The notes: generated by a model from the letters alone, not told the origin. DNA of 64,000 nucleotides from Periplaneta americana (GCF_040183065.1 NC_091117.1:111293001-111357000); one strand, 5' to 3'. Shown: positions 1 through 11,945, numbered from the stretch's first letter. Numbers and translations: made by a program.

Positions 1-187
1 TGGCTTATTACAATTTTCCTTAATACAAGATAATACACTGCTGAATATAAATTTATATAGTGTTTCCGTAACTTTGCATTAAACTATTAGGACTGGTAAA
101 GGGTGTTGTAAGGAGTAAAGGAACATAAATCAATATTGTCTACTTTAAAAATTCATTACCAATTTCCGAGACAGATGCTCCCATAGT

Positions 188-450
188 TACTGGAGGACAT
201 TCCACTTGTTTTTCGTGAAAACATGTGGCTGCAGCATTATGGTAGCCAGGCACATTCTACATATGGAGTTCGTGAATATTTCAATCAGCGTTTTCCTGAG
301 AGATGGAATGAAAGAGAAGACTAAGCTCAACAGCCAGCATGCTCCCCAGATTTAACTACAATGGATTTCTTACTATGACACCATGTTAAAAGTTTTATTT
401 TTGAGACATCAAACTATGAGGGAATCTGGACGTATAATATGTCAAATAGA
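188..450 (+). pseudogene. IS630/mariner-type (DUF4817-like) transposase relic
   Basis: One frame reads LLEDIPLVFRENMWLQHYGS, then VREYFNQRFPERW, and after an in-frame stop PACSPDLTTMDF and HVKSFIFETS. This follows the C-terminal catalytic block of the IS630/Tc1-mariner-related transposases common in insect genomes. In that family the usual text is WxQHDGAPxH, FPxRWIGRGGP, and SPDLTPLDFFLWG with the last catalytic acidic residue. Here the second catalytic Asp (HDG) is Tyr, a stop splits the block, and the N-terminal half is absent. It is a dead fragment with no terminal repeats that I can identify. I am confident of the family but not of its boundaries. Confidence 0.7.
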
Positions 451-539
451 AAAGACAAAGTTTTCTGATTATTACAGACTTATGAAATGACGAAAATTTT
501 GAGGAACACAACTGGAACTCTGCTAAATATAGTGATTAT

Positions 540-1135
540 CAAATCCAAAGTGAAGCACTGGTATTTGTTTTAAATAATCTAAAAAATGGAAAAGCTCCAG
601 GAAAAGACAATATGCAATCCGAACTACATAAATATGCCTCAAGAAAATTCCAAACAAGACTGCTAAATTTTCCAAGTAACATTTACATTACAGAAATATT
701 TGCAATGGAACAGATGACTGCCATAGTCATTCCAATATTTAAGAAAGGAAATAGAAAAAATCCTGAAAACTATAGAAGCATAAGTCTTCTAAATACTTGC
801 AACAAAATGTATGCACAAATACTAAAGTAAAAGCTACTGAGAAGTTTTTAAATGGCTCTCAATGTGGTTTTCGATAGGGATGCTCTTGCATTGATGCTGC
901 TTTCACCTTGAAAGTGCCATTAGAGAAAAGAAGAGAATCCAATTTAGATACATATTTCCTTTTTTTTTTTACATCATAATATGGCTTTCGACAAAATCAG
1001 AAGACCAATCCTTTTCAAGATACTAAGGAAACAAACATCTCTGATCCATTATTTACAGCTATAGCCGAGGTTAACAGAATCAATACATATTAATATAAGA
1101 GTTTGCCAAGGCTGCCCCATGTCTCCCACTTCAAT

Positions 1136-1188
<53 letters not shown>

Positions 1189-1945
1189 CCAAATATTACA
1201 GAATGGAAGCAACAAAATATAAGTGGTATAAAACTTTCAAGAAACAAGGAAATCCAAACAATACTTTTTGCAGACGACCAAGTTGTAATAGCAGGTTCAG
1301 AAGATAAACTACAAATTTTCACCCACAATTTGCAACAAGTAATTATTAAATATGGTTTAAAAATCTTAACAAATAAAATAAAATCAAGGAAAGAGACCCA
1401 ATTAGATGCAAAAATGTAACAAATTATACTATTATTGAACAAGCTAACTGTTTCAATTACCTTGGATGTCTAATATATGAAAATGAGAAAAACATAATAA
1501 ACAAAATATCAGAATTCCTTCAGATAACAGGGATCAACAACAAAACATTCAGAACAACTCAAGTACAAAAACACACGAGATTGAAAATATATAACACCTT
1601 TGCCATCCCAACATTCTTACATGGATACAAAACCTGGAAAATTAAAGAAGCTGATAATTCAAGAATCACCGCAGCAGAAATGAGGTTTCTGAGGAGGACA
1701 GCAAACTATACTTAGCAATATTATAAAAATAATGTGGAAATTGTAACAGGACTCAATGTCAAACCAGTCACTAATAACATTTAAAAAATACACAGAAAAT
1801 TGGATCCAACATGTATAACACATGCACAGAAACAGGCTAGCATCCCAAATTGTAAAGTATATACCACATAGAAGAAGAACCGATGAAAAGACTTCTCGAA
1901 GCTACTGAGTGGGCCTATTACCTTGGATGCACTATGATGGGTCTT
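540..1945 (+). pseudogene. LINE reverse transcriptase relic (C-terminal half)
   Basis: Successive frames read KNGKAPGKDN (about 583), AIVIPIFKKGNRKNPENYRS (about 720), GCPMSPT (about 1105), ILFADDQVVIAGSEDKLQ (about 1260), FNYLGCLIYENEKNI (about 1455) and LRRTANYT (about 1690). This is the fingers-to-thumb order of a non-LTR retrotransposon reverse transcriptase (RT), with the catalytic FADD box intact. Many small indels and a (TA)n expansion after GCPMSP break the frame. The similarity fades near 1945, after a tail segment resembling the usual post-RT extension. The endonuclease is absent, so the copy is 5'-truncated. The clade is not certain. Confidence 0.85.
1138..1184. repeat. (TA)n microsatellite inside LINE relic
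   Basis: Uninterrupted TA dinucleotide run of about 46 bp, sitting exactly between the GCPMSP block and the downstream RT sequence. It has expanded inside the LINE fossil. Confidence 0.95.
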
Positions 1946-2344
1946 TCCACAGTCACTCACATTACAATGTAACAACTCTCATCACACATTCTTAATTATC
2001 CAGCTTCTGTTTTTAATTGCTTATTTTAATTTCCTAAGGCAATTCGTTGCCCAATAGAAAGACTGCAAATAGGTGTACATTTATTTGAGAAATCATAATT
2101 TATTAGTAAGAAAAAAAAATTAAATGCATTGTCATTCACATCACAAGACAAAGACATGGATACTGTATGCATACACAATAATGGCAAACTCTGCTCCTCT
2201 AAAAACTGGAGAGAGGTTTTTCCTATTGGACATCACAATAATGATTCAAAAGCTTGCGAACATCTGATGACGCACGATTAAGTAATAAGAACGTCTCGTA
2301 TGACGACCTTGTAACTCACCCCATTCAAACGTGGTGACAGGGGA
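1946..2344. other. AT-rich intergenic or intronic DNA
   Basis: I see no coding signal, terminal repeats or RNA gene here. It contains short A-runs and unique-looking sequence. Confidence 0.5.
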
Positions 2345-2546
2345 ACATCTCCATTATTTCATAGTGTATTGAATCTAATGCCTCTTTGCAAAGTAAGCTT
2401 ACATCTGCAATGTAGTTCCTGACATTCCCAAGCATGCACTGATTCAGGATTACTTCCTAAACCATAAGTTCCTATTTGAAAGTAGTTGTATTTCGACCCC
2501 TCTATAGGTTCCTTAAGTTTGTGCACAACCTTTTGAATCATCCTAT
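2345..2546 (-). mobile_element. Possible terminal fragment of an IS630-type element
   Basis: Read on the minus strand it begins TATATAGGATGATTCAAAAG. That resembles the TACAGGGTGNTTCnAA ends of the IS630/mariner-type elements seen elsewhere in this window (18489, 20014, 26842). The rest contains no transposase that I recognise. The call rests on one end only. Confidence 0.35.
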
Positions 2547-4451
2547 ATATCTGTCACATTACAGTTCTCTGTCACTTACATTACTTGGTCAGAATTACTT
2601 AGTACATAAATTATTTTGGGGTACAATTTATGCTAAGAAGATATTACAATATATATATCACGAATACACAAAATGAAGTACAAAGAAATCATACAATTTC
2701 TAGTAATAGTTAAGAAGGTATACAATGCCTGTATCAGTAGGCCTATAAAGTTACTGGTTATAGCCTATTGTATCACTCAGGCTTTGGAGGAACCAATATC
2801 AAGAGAGTTTATTTATATCATGCTATAAGATAAGAAAATACTGACCTTGAAGTCTCAGAAATTTGTATTAAAAAATCAAGCAGCGATTTTATTGAAGAGT
2901 GTGATCCCAAAATTCACTCAGTCCATTTTGCCATTTTTATGATTTATAATATATATAGATTATGTTTGAGACCTTTATAAGTATATTTTAACCTTCTTTT
3001 CTTCCAAAACAATGCCAATCCTTGTCTACTTGTCTAAAAGGTTGTGTTATTGTGTATATCACTTGAAAACTCGCTCAGTCTGTAGAACAGTGGATAAAAA
3101 ACTAGACCAGTCCCAGTGACGGCTTGTGCCGGATAAATTATGTGAAGGCCAGCAGAATTCTAGGTAATTTCCTGGAATCAATGTATGGCCGTGATGTCGT
3201 TGATGATATCACAAATGCTTTTGTAAGCTATACGATGACCATATTGGATTAATGTAATATATTCATCATTTTCTTAAGTTTTATGAAAAGCACAGCATAT
3301 AAAATATACAAATTTTCAACATTTTCGGAGACTACGTCCCCTTACCCCGAAGAATTCACTGTCCCAACAAAACTTTCACACAATACATACAACATAAAAC
3401 AACCACAAGTCCATATGACATAAAAAAGACAAAATCAAACACATTTTATACACCACATCAAATTAAAAGAGTACACAAGAAATATTACCCATAACAAAAT
3501 TCAAAATCACAATCATAATCGTAAACTATATTCATATTTTAAATCAACTTCAGAACATGCAACTTCCAATCCAATATAGCTAGTAAAATCAAGTAGTTAC
3601 GATTAAATCAAAGCAATATTCTGTTGAACAGAAAACTTACAACAATCAAACACAACAAATAAATCCGTGGGGATAAAATTACATTTCTCAGATCCTTTTC
3701 AAGTCTTTTACCTTACACTTCCCTCCACAATCTACACGAGTCTTCACACACAAAGGAAGAATAATTTCATAGTCTTTGGAAAGAAGTGAAATACTTCTCT
3801 GCATTCCTCTAAGTATAAGCTAAACTGAACGAGTAACTGATCAATTATACTCAACATAACGTCTATCACCATATGTGATTCTTAACTAATGATCTACCCA
3901 ACTTTCAAATTTTAAAATACTATGTACTACAACTCTATCGATCCATCAATCATGATAACATCTCACGACATAATAATTTACATCATGTTCACACAGTGAT
4001 AGTAGGAAATAACACACAGCGGATGATATCATAGTTTCTATGAAATTATCGGATTTTCTACTATTGAATAATAATTGATAATTTGCTGTCACTGGTTTCT
4101 GTTATAGAGGAAGCAAGACTGTGGAGGAATGTAAATACCAATATGTTTGGAGCATAATTTTGAGGGTTTCATGCAAAAGGGGGACGAAAGAACTATTATG
4201 TGATAGGATTAAAAAATGCAAAGGCATTTCTATTATTTGAGGATTCAATGCGAAAGTGGAGACAGGAGAAGTGTTAAGTTACAGGATTAAAAGGTGCAAA
4301 GGCACTTTCACTATAGAATCTGATGCTTAAGCCTGTGACAGCTGACCATAGGAGGCAAGGGATAGAATAATCTCTAGCAATTACTGTCAAGCAACGTCTA
4401 AGCCTACAAAAACTGATCAGTTGATCACAGACAGGAGACCAAAGGGAAATT
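2547..4451. other. AT-rich DNA without recognisable genes
   Basis: About 1.9 kb with no ORF of recognisable family, no splice-consistent DTL exon and no terminal repeats that I could find. Short local A+T tracts only. Confidence 0.45.
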
Positions 4452-4497
4452 GGTGCACAGAGGCACACTGTGCTGGTGCACAGAGGCACACTGTGCT
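4452..4497. repeat. Two perfect 23-bp tandem units
   Basis: The 23-bp unit beginning GGTGCACAGAGGCACACTG occurs twice back to back without mismatch. Each unit contains the near-palindrome GTGCACAGAGGCAC. It is a local duplication; no function is evident. Confidence 0.9.
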
Positions 4498-5149
4498 ATA
4501 ATGGAGAACTGAAACTGCTAAAAACTAGAAATTTCATTAAAGAGCTTTAAATGTTTTGTGGAATTAGAAGAGATATGGATAATGTCCAAGTACACTCCCA
4601 GAAAAGTTATAGCTGATAATTCAAAGCCGGGAGCAAGGGAGACTTCTCTGGAGAAGCAAGGACATTTGATGCACCAGATGTTTTTTTTTTTTTCCTCAGG
4701 GGACGGCCAGAAGGCTAGCACATAGCCTGAGGGTTATTGTGGAACCTCCTTATTATGGGATGATTTGTTGAAGTTCATAGTAGGACTGCATTCTTGTGAG
4801 TAAGTGATTTACTGCTTGGTGCCATCTTATCGATTCAACTACAGCATCCAGGTCTGATGGAGTCCGTGTGAACAGGAACACTGATATTCTGTAGCTTCCT
4901 CACATCGATGTCATCTAATCACAATTCACATACTACATTCAGCATCCTATATTGACCTGAAGATTGCGGCACTGTAGATACTATGATTCACCATGTATGA
5001 GGGAACTGCACTCCCTGGTCTGGTCTGCTGTAGTCCGCTGTGAAAGCCCCTATGCCTCCCTGGGATCTGTGCAGTTTTTCCAAACATGTGACATCTGTAA
5101 ACGAATCATGGTACCACATCTGCTGGATCTCCTGGTAGACTTGAAACTA
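4498..5149. other. Unassigned sequence
   Basis: Moderately GC-balanced sequence with short open frames (for example 4964-5191) that match no family I recognise. I find neither splice signals nor terminal repeats. Confidence 0.4.
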
Positions 5150-5350
5150 CTGATGATAGATGAAGTTGAAATTTTAATGAAGGCAAAATGAGTCTGAGAT
5201 CCAATACCAGAAGTTACACAGTAATTCTGTTGCAAGTGATTGACAGGGAAAGCCTCAGGGGGAAAAAAAAAAATGCCAACCAGGTAACTTCTCCCAACTA
5301 GGATATGAACCTGGGCCTGTTCGTTTCACAGCCAAGCATGCTGTTACTCC
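5150..5350 (-). repeat. tRNA-derived SINE, family 1, degraded copy
   Basis: The minus strand reads a Pol III-like head (GGAGTAACAGCATGCTTGGC, then a degraded B box) followed by the body GGGTTTTCCCT-like and the 3' part with TGGATCTCAGACTCATTTTGC. The same order occurs at 57035-57264 and 23510-23672. The copy is old, with an A-run inserted in the body. Confidence 0.7.
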
Positions 5351-5777
5351 ACAGTGGTGGATGGCACCAGACTTACAATGGTGTGATGATGGTAAGGTGA
5401 TAATAGAAAACTCCAGTGAGAGAAAAAAGAAATGGCTGCTGCACGCAGTTCTTGACACTTCTGGAATTTCAAAAAGAAAAGGAAAGAGTTAAACTTCTGA
5501 GGTAATGGAAAAGATGTAGGCTTTTAATAAATCAGAAAGTTGTCAATGTTATTGAAGTTCTGGCACGAGAAATTTCAAAGAGGAAAAAAAAGAAGGGACA
5601 TTTACAAACAACAGGGTAAGGAACTTCCCTCAGACTGACATATGAACATAAGGCTAGTAATTGTTTACAGGCATAAAGAAGGAATACCAGTGATTTTACA
5701 ATTTGCAAAGTATGCCATGTGACAGGTATTAGTTATTGATTTGGATGAAGATAATGACACTGTATATCAAAACTTAC
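5351..5777. other. DTL intron sequence downstream of the 5778-5983 exon
   Basis: This follows the GTAAGT donor of the DTL exon on the minus strand. No further DTL exon (the next WD40 blade) is visible between here and position 1. Confidence 0.5.
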
Positions 5778-5983
5778 CTGGTTTCTGCTCATATGTTGCC
5801 ACATTGTAGCAGTAAATTACACTGTCCATGCAATTTGCATACAATTTGACCTTTCCAGGATCCAAAACGAGATTTGTGAAGCCATTACGAGCTGTGTTCC
5901 CAAGGTATGGTAATGTGTAACATGGCAGAGGTTCCCTCCTGTATGCTGAATAATTTTTCCTTAAGTCCCATACCTTGATCAGC
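5778..5983 (-). CDS. DTL: DTL/Cdt2 exon: WD40 blade, IKVWDLRKN block
   Basis: The minus strand translates to LIKVWDLRKNYSAYRREPLP, then a stretch ending LYANCMDSVIYCYNVATYEQ. In animal denticleless/Cdt2 the equivalent text is IIKVWDLRKNYTAYRQEP followed by a blade with LFANCTDDNIYMFN. The family is the WD40 substrate receptor of CRL4 (Cul4-Ddb1) ubiquitin ligase. It binds PCNA-loaded targets such as Cdt1, p21 and Set8 in the nucleus during S phase and after DNA damage. Splice sites are clean: the acceptor AACAG precedes the exon and the donor GTAAGT follows it. The exon starts in phase with the last base of a Gly codon begun in the exon at 6134-6263. There are no internal stops. The downstream exon is not in view. 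Confidence 0.9.
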
Positions 5984-6133
5984 CTGTTTGATATAAAGTA
6001 TTGTTGATATAAATCACAAAAAATAATCTAAATAACAAAAGAATCATAAAAACACACTTTTTAAGATTGCAGGAATTAATAATTTAGTATTTATTTTCTT
6101 TTCCAATAGAAATATCAATTACAACATACGAAC

Positions 6134-6263
6134 CCATCACCAGCTCCACATGATAGGAGACAGTCCTGATCCTGAAACACAAGACCAGTGATACTATTGG
6201 CACGAGATGATGATGTGGATTTACTTCTGCGACTATTCCTAGAACTAGCACTGGTTGGTGTGC
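6134..6263 (-). CDS. DTL: DTL/Cdt2 exon: Ser/Arg linker and GLVFQDQDCLLSCGAGDG
   Basis: The minus strand reads a Ser/Arg/Thr-rich linker (SASSRNSRRSKSTSSSRANS) and then ITGLVFQDQDCLLSCGAGDG. Vertebrate DTL has a low-complexity loop followed by a VLFQDENTLVSAGAVDG-type strand at the same point, directly before IKVWDLRKN. The acceptor is TTTTCAG. The donor is GTTCGT, which is weak apart from its GT. The exon leaves two bases (GG) that the next exon completes to Gly, and it starts with two bases that complete the Gly codon begun at 48731. The 130-bp length (2+126+2) fits this phasing. The variable Ser-rich loop is as expected for the family. Confidence 0.88.
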
Positions 6264-6417
6264 CTGAAAAGCAATGTAGAATAATATAATATAATATATA
6301 CTAATAATAAATCTGTAACCGAAATTTTTCTGGTAATTTTTCGCTTTTCCAAAAATAATTGGTGTTAACATGTAAATTATTCATCCTGAGACTGAAAATA
6401 GCTTTTTTGAAATTTTT

Positions 6418-6521
6418 GTTTGTTTGTATGTATGTATGTATGTATGTATGTATGTATGTATGTATGTATGTATGTATGTATGTATGTATGTATGTATGTA
6501 TGTATGTATGTATGTATGTTA
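6418..6521. repeat. (TGTA)n microsatellite inside Helitron copy A
   Basis: About 25 tetranucleotide units directly before the conserved GTTACCTTTTCACGCGATAA. Copy C2 has a short CAGA run at the same place and copy B has no repeat, so this is a variable internal slot of the element. Confidence 0.95.
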
Positions 6522-7684
6522 CCTTTTCACGCGATAATGGCTGAATGGATTTAGATGAAAATTGGAATATAAATAAGTTCGTTGTAACTTAGATTTTAGG
6601 CTATATGGCATTTGCAATAATTAATTTAAAGGGGGGGGGGGTTATAAAGGGGCTCGAATTAAATAAATCGAAATATCTCGCTTATTATTGATTTTGTGAA
6701 AAATGTTACATAACAAACGTTCATTAAAAATGAATTCTGATAAATTTTATTCTAAGCAAAATTTGATAGGATTGATATTTAAGGATATACAAGACTTTTA
6801 AAATAACAATACGATACATTTTCACCGCTGCCTCAGATTATAGTGTCACTGTTTCTGCAATAACTCTTTTGTGCAAAATATAAAATTTTTCAGTAGAAAA
6901 AAAAACATTCATTCATTCTGTGGCAGTGGTACATAGGAGATCGTGAATTCTTACATTTTCGAGAGAAAGAAATATAAATACATATAGGAGATTTTATTAT
7001 TTGCTGTATCACTATTTAAGTTATTTAAGAGAGCAAAAATCTGTAAATCGATAAATATGTGACATAAATCGATAAATATGTGACATAAGAGTTATTGCAG
7101 GAACGACGATGGCTATAATGAAATTAAAACAAATGATGCCATCTATTTAAGGTGGCCTTGATGTTTATCAATAGACTATTAATTTACAGAGAATGTTTGT
7201 GTGTTTGTATGAAGTAATCTCAGAAACTAATTAACTGATTTGGATAATTCCTTCAATATTTAAAATTTGTTGTTTCTCTAAATGGATGTAATGCTACATA
7301 TGAAAACTGAAGTAAGATTAAAATAGATCTTTACACACAGAAAACTTGATATTCTGTTGAAATATTGTATAATTTGATTATTGCAACTTTATTTGGTCCA
7401 CATAAAATACTCTAATGTTATACACGTAAGTTTCTTTTTGTTCACAGAACATAATAGTTAAGAGTTTTGTTGTAAAGATGAGTATTTTTACTGGACCAAA
7501 AATACAGCCCATAATAAATAAGCATTTTACCATAGAGCTCACTGGAGCTGAGTTATTTTAAAAGGTGTCGCAAAATGGCGTTCCTGCGCTCATAATTTAC
7601 CCATATTCGTTTTCTGTGTTTCTTAAAATAATATTTATGTAGCATACCTCATTTTTTTATTAGCATAAACAATGATATATAACT

Positions 7685-7805
7685 GAGTGAACTGGTTCAG
7701 AAGGTAGTGTTTGAGACATGCATTCGGGAGGTCCCAGGTTCAAACCTTGTGGCCGATCAATCTGACTTAGGTTTTTCATGATTTCCCTTAGTCATAAAGG
7801 CAAAT
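7685..7805 (+). repeat. tRNA-like module carried inside Helitron copy A
   Basis: It has a degraded A box (TGGTTCAGAAGGTAGTG) and a B box (CAGGTTCAAACCTTG), then CGATCAATCTGACTTAGG and a conserved tail. The same module lies at the same internal position in copy B (17806-17945), so it moved as part of the element. It is not a functional tRNA gene: there is no anticodon stem that I can fold with confidence. Confidence 0.65.
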
Positions 7806-8435
7806 GCCGGATTGGAAAGATATATACCATGATTCATCACCGTCTAAATACCAATACCAAAAACATTAATCAAAATTTGTAATAAGTTACATGGACACAA
7901 GCCATCTACAACACACAATAGAAACAAGAACTCAACAAGAGTAAAAACGGCTTACTGATATACCTACACATTCTAAACACGCGACATAACCACAGATGTT
8001 ATGGCGTGAATAAAATAAAATAAACGTAACAAAAATAAAAAATGCACAGTAAGGTTAACATAAAAATTATCTTCGTACACAATCCATTCTATTAATTTGG
8101 AGTGATTGATTAAAGGATGCATTCAACACTAATTTAGAAAAATGTTAAACGAATTATCCTTGCACCAAAAACGGATGTTCTCTGAACCAAATGATATTTT
8201 AATTATTTGCATGTAATAACAATTAAGAAACATGTTAAAGGAATTAATATTCCACCAAATGGACCAAAATGATCGCATTTTAATTATTTAAATACAATTT
8301 TAATCAAGTAATATATTAAACGATTTATCCTTCTATCAAGCACGAATGTTCCCTGGACCAAATGTCCTATTTTAATTATGTAATTACTTTATATTTATTC
8401 CTAACAAGTGCAGCGAAGCATACAGGTACGACTAC

Positions 8436-9249
8436 TATAATATAATATAATATAATCTATATATATATATATATAAAATTTGAAATAGTAATGTAAAATA
8501 CGGGAAAACAGTTGAACACAATTTAATAAATCAACCCTCATTTTGTAGTTTGGAACCCAAAGCTTTTCAGAAAAATAGTGAAATGGCAATTTTCCTACAT
8601 CATTTTCCTATTTTCCAAAATTCATCTGTCGTCAGTTTTGAGAAATAATGGCTTTTCAGAATAAAACAAAACACAAACACACTACAATAAACAATATCAC
8701 ATGAAGAATATGACCTGCAGGATTGCTGACATATTTAGAGTTCAGATGGCTCAGATTCTCTGACATCATAATGCCAATATGTCAATCTTCATTTGTGTAA
8801 CCTTTTCAGAACGTTTCTGTAATATTGGTTATTAAAAACTTCAAGACTTACTAAAAAGAATTTACAGATCAGATTCTCTGGTGTGTAATTTTCTGAGTAC
8901 AACTGTCTGTGTATTGGATATTAAAAACTACAAAATTTAAGAATGTTTGATGACATTATCATCATTAAAAATGAAATACTATTATAGTGAATGTCATGAT
9001 GTGAGTATTGTCACTAATTATACAGATTAATATTTTATTGATGATGTGAAAGTGAAACCTTTTGGGGTTATATAAGTAGGCGTAGAGAATATCTGAAGTT
9101 AGATTTTCATTTCTATAATATTTACTGAGTGACAGCTATACAGTAGTCTACACAAAACTTACATAAAATAATATTGTTATTAAAAATGAAATATTTTTAT
9201 AGTTACTAATCAAGTGGTATGGCTCTTTTCCATATATTTAATGGTGGTG
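8436..9249. other. AT-rich DTL intron DNA
   Basis: It starts with a short ATAAT/TA run next to the Helitron 3' end. Otherwise I see no genes, terminal repeats or tandem arrays. Confidence 0.5.
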
Positions 9250-9745
9250 TGGTGTAGATATTTGAAGCTGAAAGTTAGAATTTATAAAACAGTTATGCTA
9301 CCGGTTGTTCTTTATGGTTGTGAAACTTGGACTCTCACTTTGAGAGAGGGAGGGAGATTAAGGGTGTTCGAAAATAAGATGCTTAGTAAAATATTTCGGG
9401 CTAAGAGGGATGAAATTATAGGAGAATGGAGAAAGTTACACAACGCAGAACTACACGCACTGTATTTTTCACCCAACATAATTAGGAACATTAAATCCAA
9501 ACGTTTGAGATGGCAGTGCATGTACCACGTATAGGTTAATCTAGAAATGGATATAGAGTGTTAGTTTGAAGACTTGAAGGGAAAAGACCTTGAAGAAGGC
9601 AGACATAGATGGGAGGATAATATTAAAATGGATTTGAGACATGGGATATGACGGTAGAGACTGGATTAACCTTGCTCAGGATAGGGACCGATAGTGGGCT
9701 TATGTGAGGGTGGCAATGAACCTCTGGGTTCCTTAAAGCTATTTG
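9250..9745 (+). pseudogene. RTE-like LINE, post-RT C-terminal relic
   Basis: It reads LKVRIYKTVMLPVVLYGCET, then LRVFENKMLSKIFRAKRDEI, GEWRKLHNAELHALYFSPNI and, after frameshifts, DWINLAQDRDR and AMNLWVP before a stop near 9735. Two more copies of the same family lie at 14868-15600 and 38980-41113 on the minus strand, all ending in the same tail with CCTTAAA. This is the conserved C-terminal tail of a non-LTR retrotransposon polyprotein. The RT itself is missing. The RTE assignment is tentative; the short tandem TAAG tails of sister copies favour it. Confidence 0.8.
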
Positions 9746-10034
9746 TAAGTAACTGATATAGATATTTAAATGTGTGAGTCTCTTCAGTATTGTCTGGAGG
9801 AAGCGCAAAAATTAAAATGCCTAAGGCTGATATTCATAGTCGACACTTTCGATTAAACTGTCCTTTGAAAGATGCAAAGTATCACTTTGGATGAAAGTGT
9901 ACTTCCGACCACACTTTGAGCCGAAAGTGTCACTCTGTAGAAAAATGGCGGACGTCTTGAAAGTTGTCAAATTATTTATTAGAACATGCAGAAGAGGTGA
10001 AACAATTAGTGGACAATGTACGAAAGTGCTACAT

Positions 10035-10235
10035 TAGGGTTAGGCCTAAAGACAATCCCGTGGAATTTTATAATGATATAGAATTTTAAAAAATGGTTCC
10101 AATTTGATAAAAAAAACTGTTATTGAGATTGCTCATCTTTTCGATGACCTGTTAACAAAAACGAATAATAGATATTTGCCAGTGCCTCCAATAATACAGT
10201 TATTGACTGCATTAAAATTCTATGCTATAGATATT
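10035..10235 (+). pseudogene. HARBI1-like transposase fragment
   Basis: Allowing frameshifts, it reads PKDNPVEFYNDIEF, KWFQFDKK, TVIEIAHLFDDLLTKTNNRY and LPVPPIIQLLTALKFYAI. This matches the N-terminal part of PIF/Harbinger transposases (HARBI1 family), in which an FxxRYRLSK-like segment precedes a PPxxQLLxALRFYATG block. The sequence stops at that block, where a LINE tail is inserted. The DDE catalytic residues lie further downstream in the family and are not recognisable here. Position inside the TAA-flanked element supports the identification. Confidence 0.8.
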
Positions 10236-11222
10236 TATTTTATTTTTATTTTTTTATTTATTTGTTATTGAACATAACAGGCAAAGCCCAATTACAATGT
10301 TCAAGACTGAAAAACTAATTTATAAAACATAAACAAGGAAGGAAACATATACTTATTAAAAACTGAAACAAAATAGAAAAAAGAGAAAGAAAAAAAAGAG
10401 AGAGATTGATATAAGGTGTGAAAGTAGCTTCAAATTAACTAACAACAATATTCTGTAAAATATGATAACAAATAATTCTGTATCTAGAGAAATTCATATT
10501 GAAAATGAGGATGTAATTTATTGTATAATTGTAACATTTGGAAAACTGGGGAATTTTTGTGGGATTCAGTATTTGCCCTTGGTATGTAAAATAAATTTCG
10601 AAATTTTGTATTAAGCTTAGGTGCATATAATGTTATATAATAAAATAAATCAACACAGTCCAACTTATTGTTAATAATTTTATAAAGGAAGTTTAAAGAT
10701 TGACAATTTCGTCTAATCTGCAAACTAGGAAAATGGAAATGTTGAAGCATTGTAGCATAACTGTCATAAGTAGGATAATTATTATAAGTCTGTAATATAA
10801 CCATTTTAGAAATTTATTTTGAATGTTTTCTACTAACAGAATATATTTGTTAGTAACTGGGTTCCAAATAACCGCAGCATACTCTAATTTAGATTGAACA
10901 ATGGAATTATACAAAATTATTATAGTTTTGACTTTAAATTTACAAGAATTTCTCATAAGAAAACCTAAATTTTGATAGGACAAATTTATAATATCATTAA
11001 TATGACTATGAAATGTAAAATTATACTCCTAAATAATATACCTAAGTCTTTATGTTCATTTTCTGCTTGTAAAACTTTTGCCTCTATTTTATATGTAAAT
11101 TTAATTATATTTTTCAATCTAGGAAAGGTCATATGTATACACTTATTAATATTAGATAACAATTTATTATTAATACTCCAGATAAATATGTACCATATAT
11201 TAATATCTATAATATTATAGTT
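10236..11222 (-). pseudogene. Jockey/CR1-like LINE, C-terminal fragment, nested in Harbinger
   Basis: The minus strand reads NLSYQNLGFLMRNS, ILYNSIVQSKLEYAAVIWNP, VENIQNKFLKWLYYR, LNFLYKIINNKLDCVDL and a terminal YNKLHPHFQYEF. This is the standard post-RT tail of Jockey/CR1-type LINEs. Upstream, near 11060-11110, an ENEHKDLGILF-type block is visible after frameshifts. A T/A-rich stretch at 10228-10260 is where the 3' tail meets the Harbinger transposase sequence. The copy is strongly 5'-truncated and frameshifted. Confidence 0.8.
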
Positions 11223-11579
11223 CAGGTATTTCTGTAGTAACTTTCGTATATTTATAACCTCAATTCGATGAAGTGATATGTAGGTAGATATTCCTATTGT
11301 GAATTTTAATTCAACAATAATGTTACTTTTATTGTCAACAATAATGGCTTTCTATTTCTGAATTTAAACACTCCCTTCAACCAATGGGTATTCCACTTAA
11401 CACAGCAACACAGTATTCATTATTGCACTCCACAAACGACAATGACAATTCACGTGGATTATTGAGAACAACAATGCACACCTAATCTCAACTAATGTTC
11501 ACAAAGCACTATTTACAAAACAAAACTGTCAGTTCTCAGTTCACAGTTAGTTTGCCTCGGCTAGTTCTTCTAGCTCATT
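11223..11579. other. Unassigned sequence inside the Harbinger element
   Basis: AT-rich up to about 11340, then a segment with repeated ACAACAATG/CACAA motifs leading into the GC-rich tandem repeat. I recognise no protein family. Confidence 0.45.
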
Positions 11580-11945
11580 CGCTCAAGTTCACAGTATTTC
11601 GAACCCAAGACTTCCAGAGACAGTCCACTAAACTTCGAACTCAAGACTTTCAGATAAAGTTCACTGCACGCCAAACCAAAGACTTTCGGATGCGTTGCTT
11701 CTGCCAGGACGCTGCCACAGTTACTCAGCTCACCGCTCGACAAACCCAAGACTCCTGCACACGTTGCTTCCGCCTGGGCGTAGCTACAGTTACTCAAGTT
11801 CACTTGCATGTCGAACCCAAGGCTTCCGGATACGCCGCATTCACCTGGTCGCTGCCCCAGTTGCGGAGCCACTCAAGTCGAACTCCGGTCTCGAAGGCTG
11901 GCTTCCTTGCTCGCTCATGGCTGCTTCACAAACCTACTGGCTCAC
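11580..11945. repeat. GC-rich degenerate tandem repeat, period about 72 bp
   Basis: The phrase CGAACCCAAGACTTCCGGAT recurs in degraded form at about 11600, 11635, 11672, 11742 and 11814. Between the last three, a GTTGCTTCYGCCTGG-CGCTGCCACAGTTACTCA block recurs about every 72 bp. The open frames here overlap on both strands and look like composition effects. It probably forms one element with the GC-rich block at 13160-13500, split by the PLE. Confidence 0.6.

Larger units (their letters stand above)
6295..8435 (+). mobile_element. Non-autonomous Helitron-like element, copy A
   Basis: The 5' end reads ATACTAATAATAAATCTGTA; the better-kept copy at 26422 starts TCTATACTAATAATAAATC, a Helitron-like 5' TC terminus. 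The 3' end has a short hairpin (GTGCAGCGAAGCATAC), an 8-nt spacer and CTAC before T. Copy C1 at 25030 keeps the canonical hairpin GTGCAGCGGAGCGCAC and CTAG|T. There are no target duplications or inverted repeats, as expected for Helitrons. The interior is non-coding, with a (TGTA)n tract, a G10 run and a tRNA-like module. Four other copies occur in this window. A Helentron/HINE-type assignment is inference. Confidence 0.72.

Noticed and set aside
4964..5191. 75-codon frame that might be a small gene
   Set aside because: It has no recognisable domain or splice signals and its end runs into a SINE.
6359..6544. Open frame with repeated Val-Cys-Met-Tyr
   Set aside because: It is the (TGTA)n microsatellite inside a Helitron, not a protein.
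10020..10050. Telomere-like TTAGGGTTAGG string near 10035
   Set aside because: It is a single short occurrence within the Harbinger element; insect telomeres are TTAGG arrays and there is no array here.
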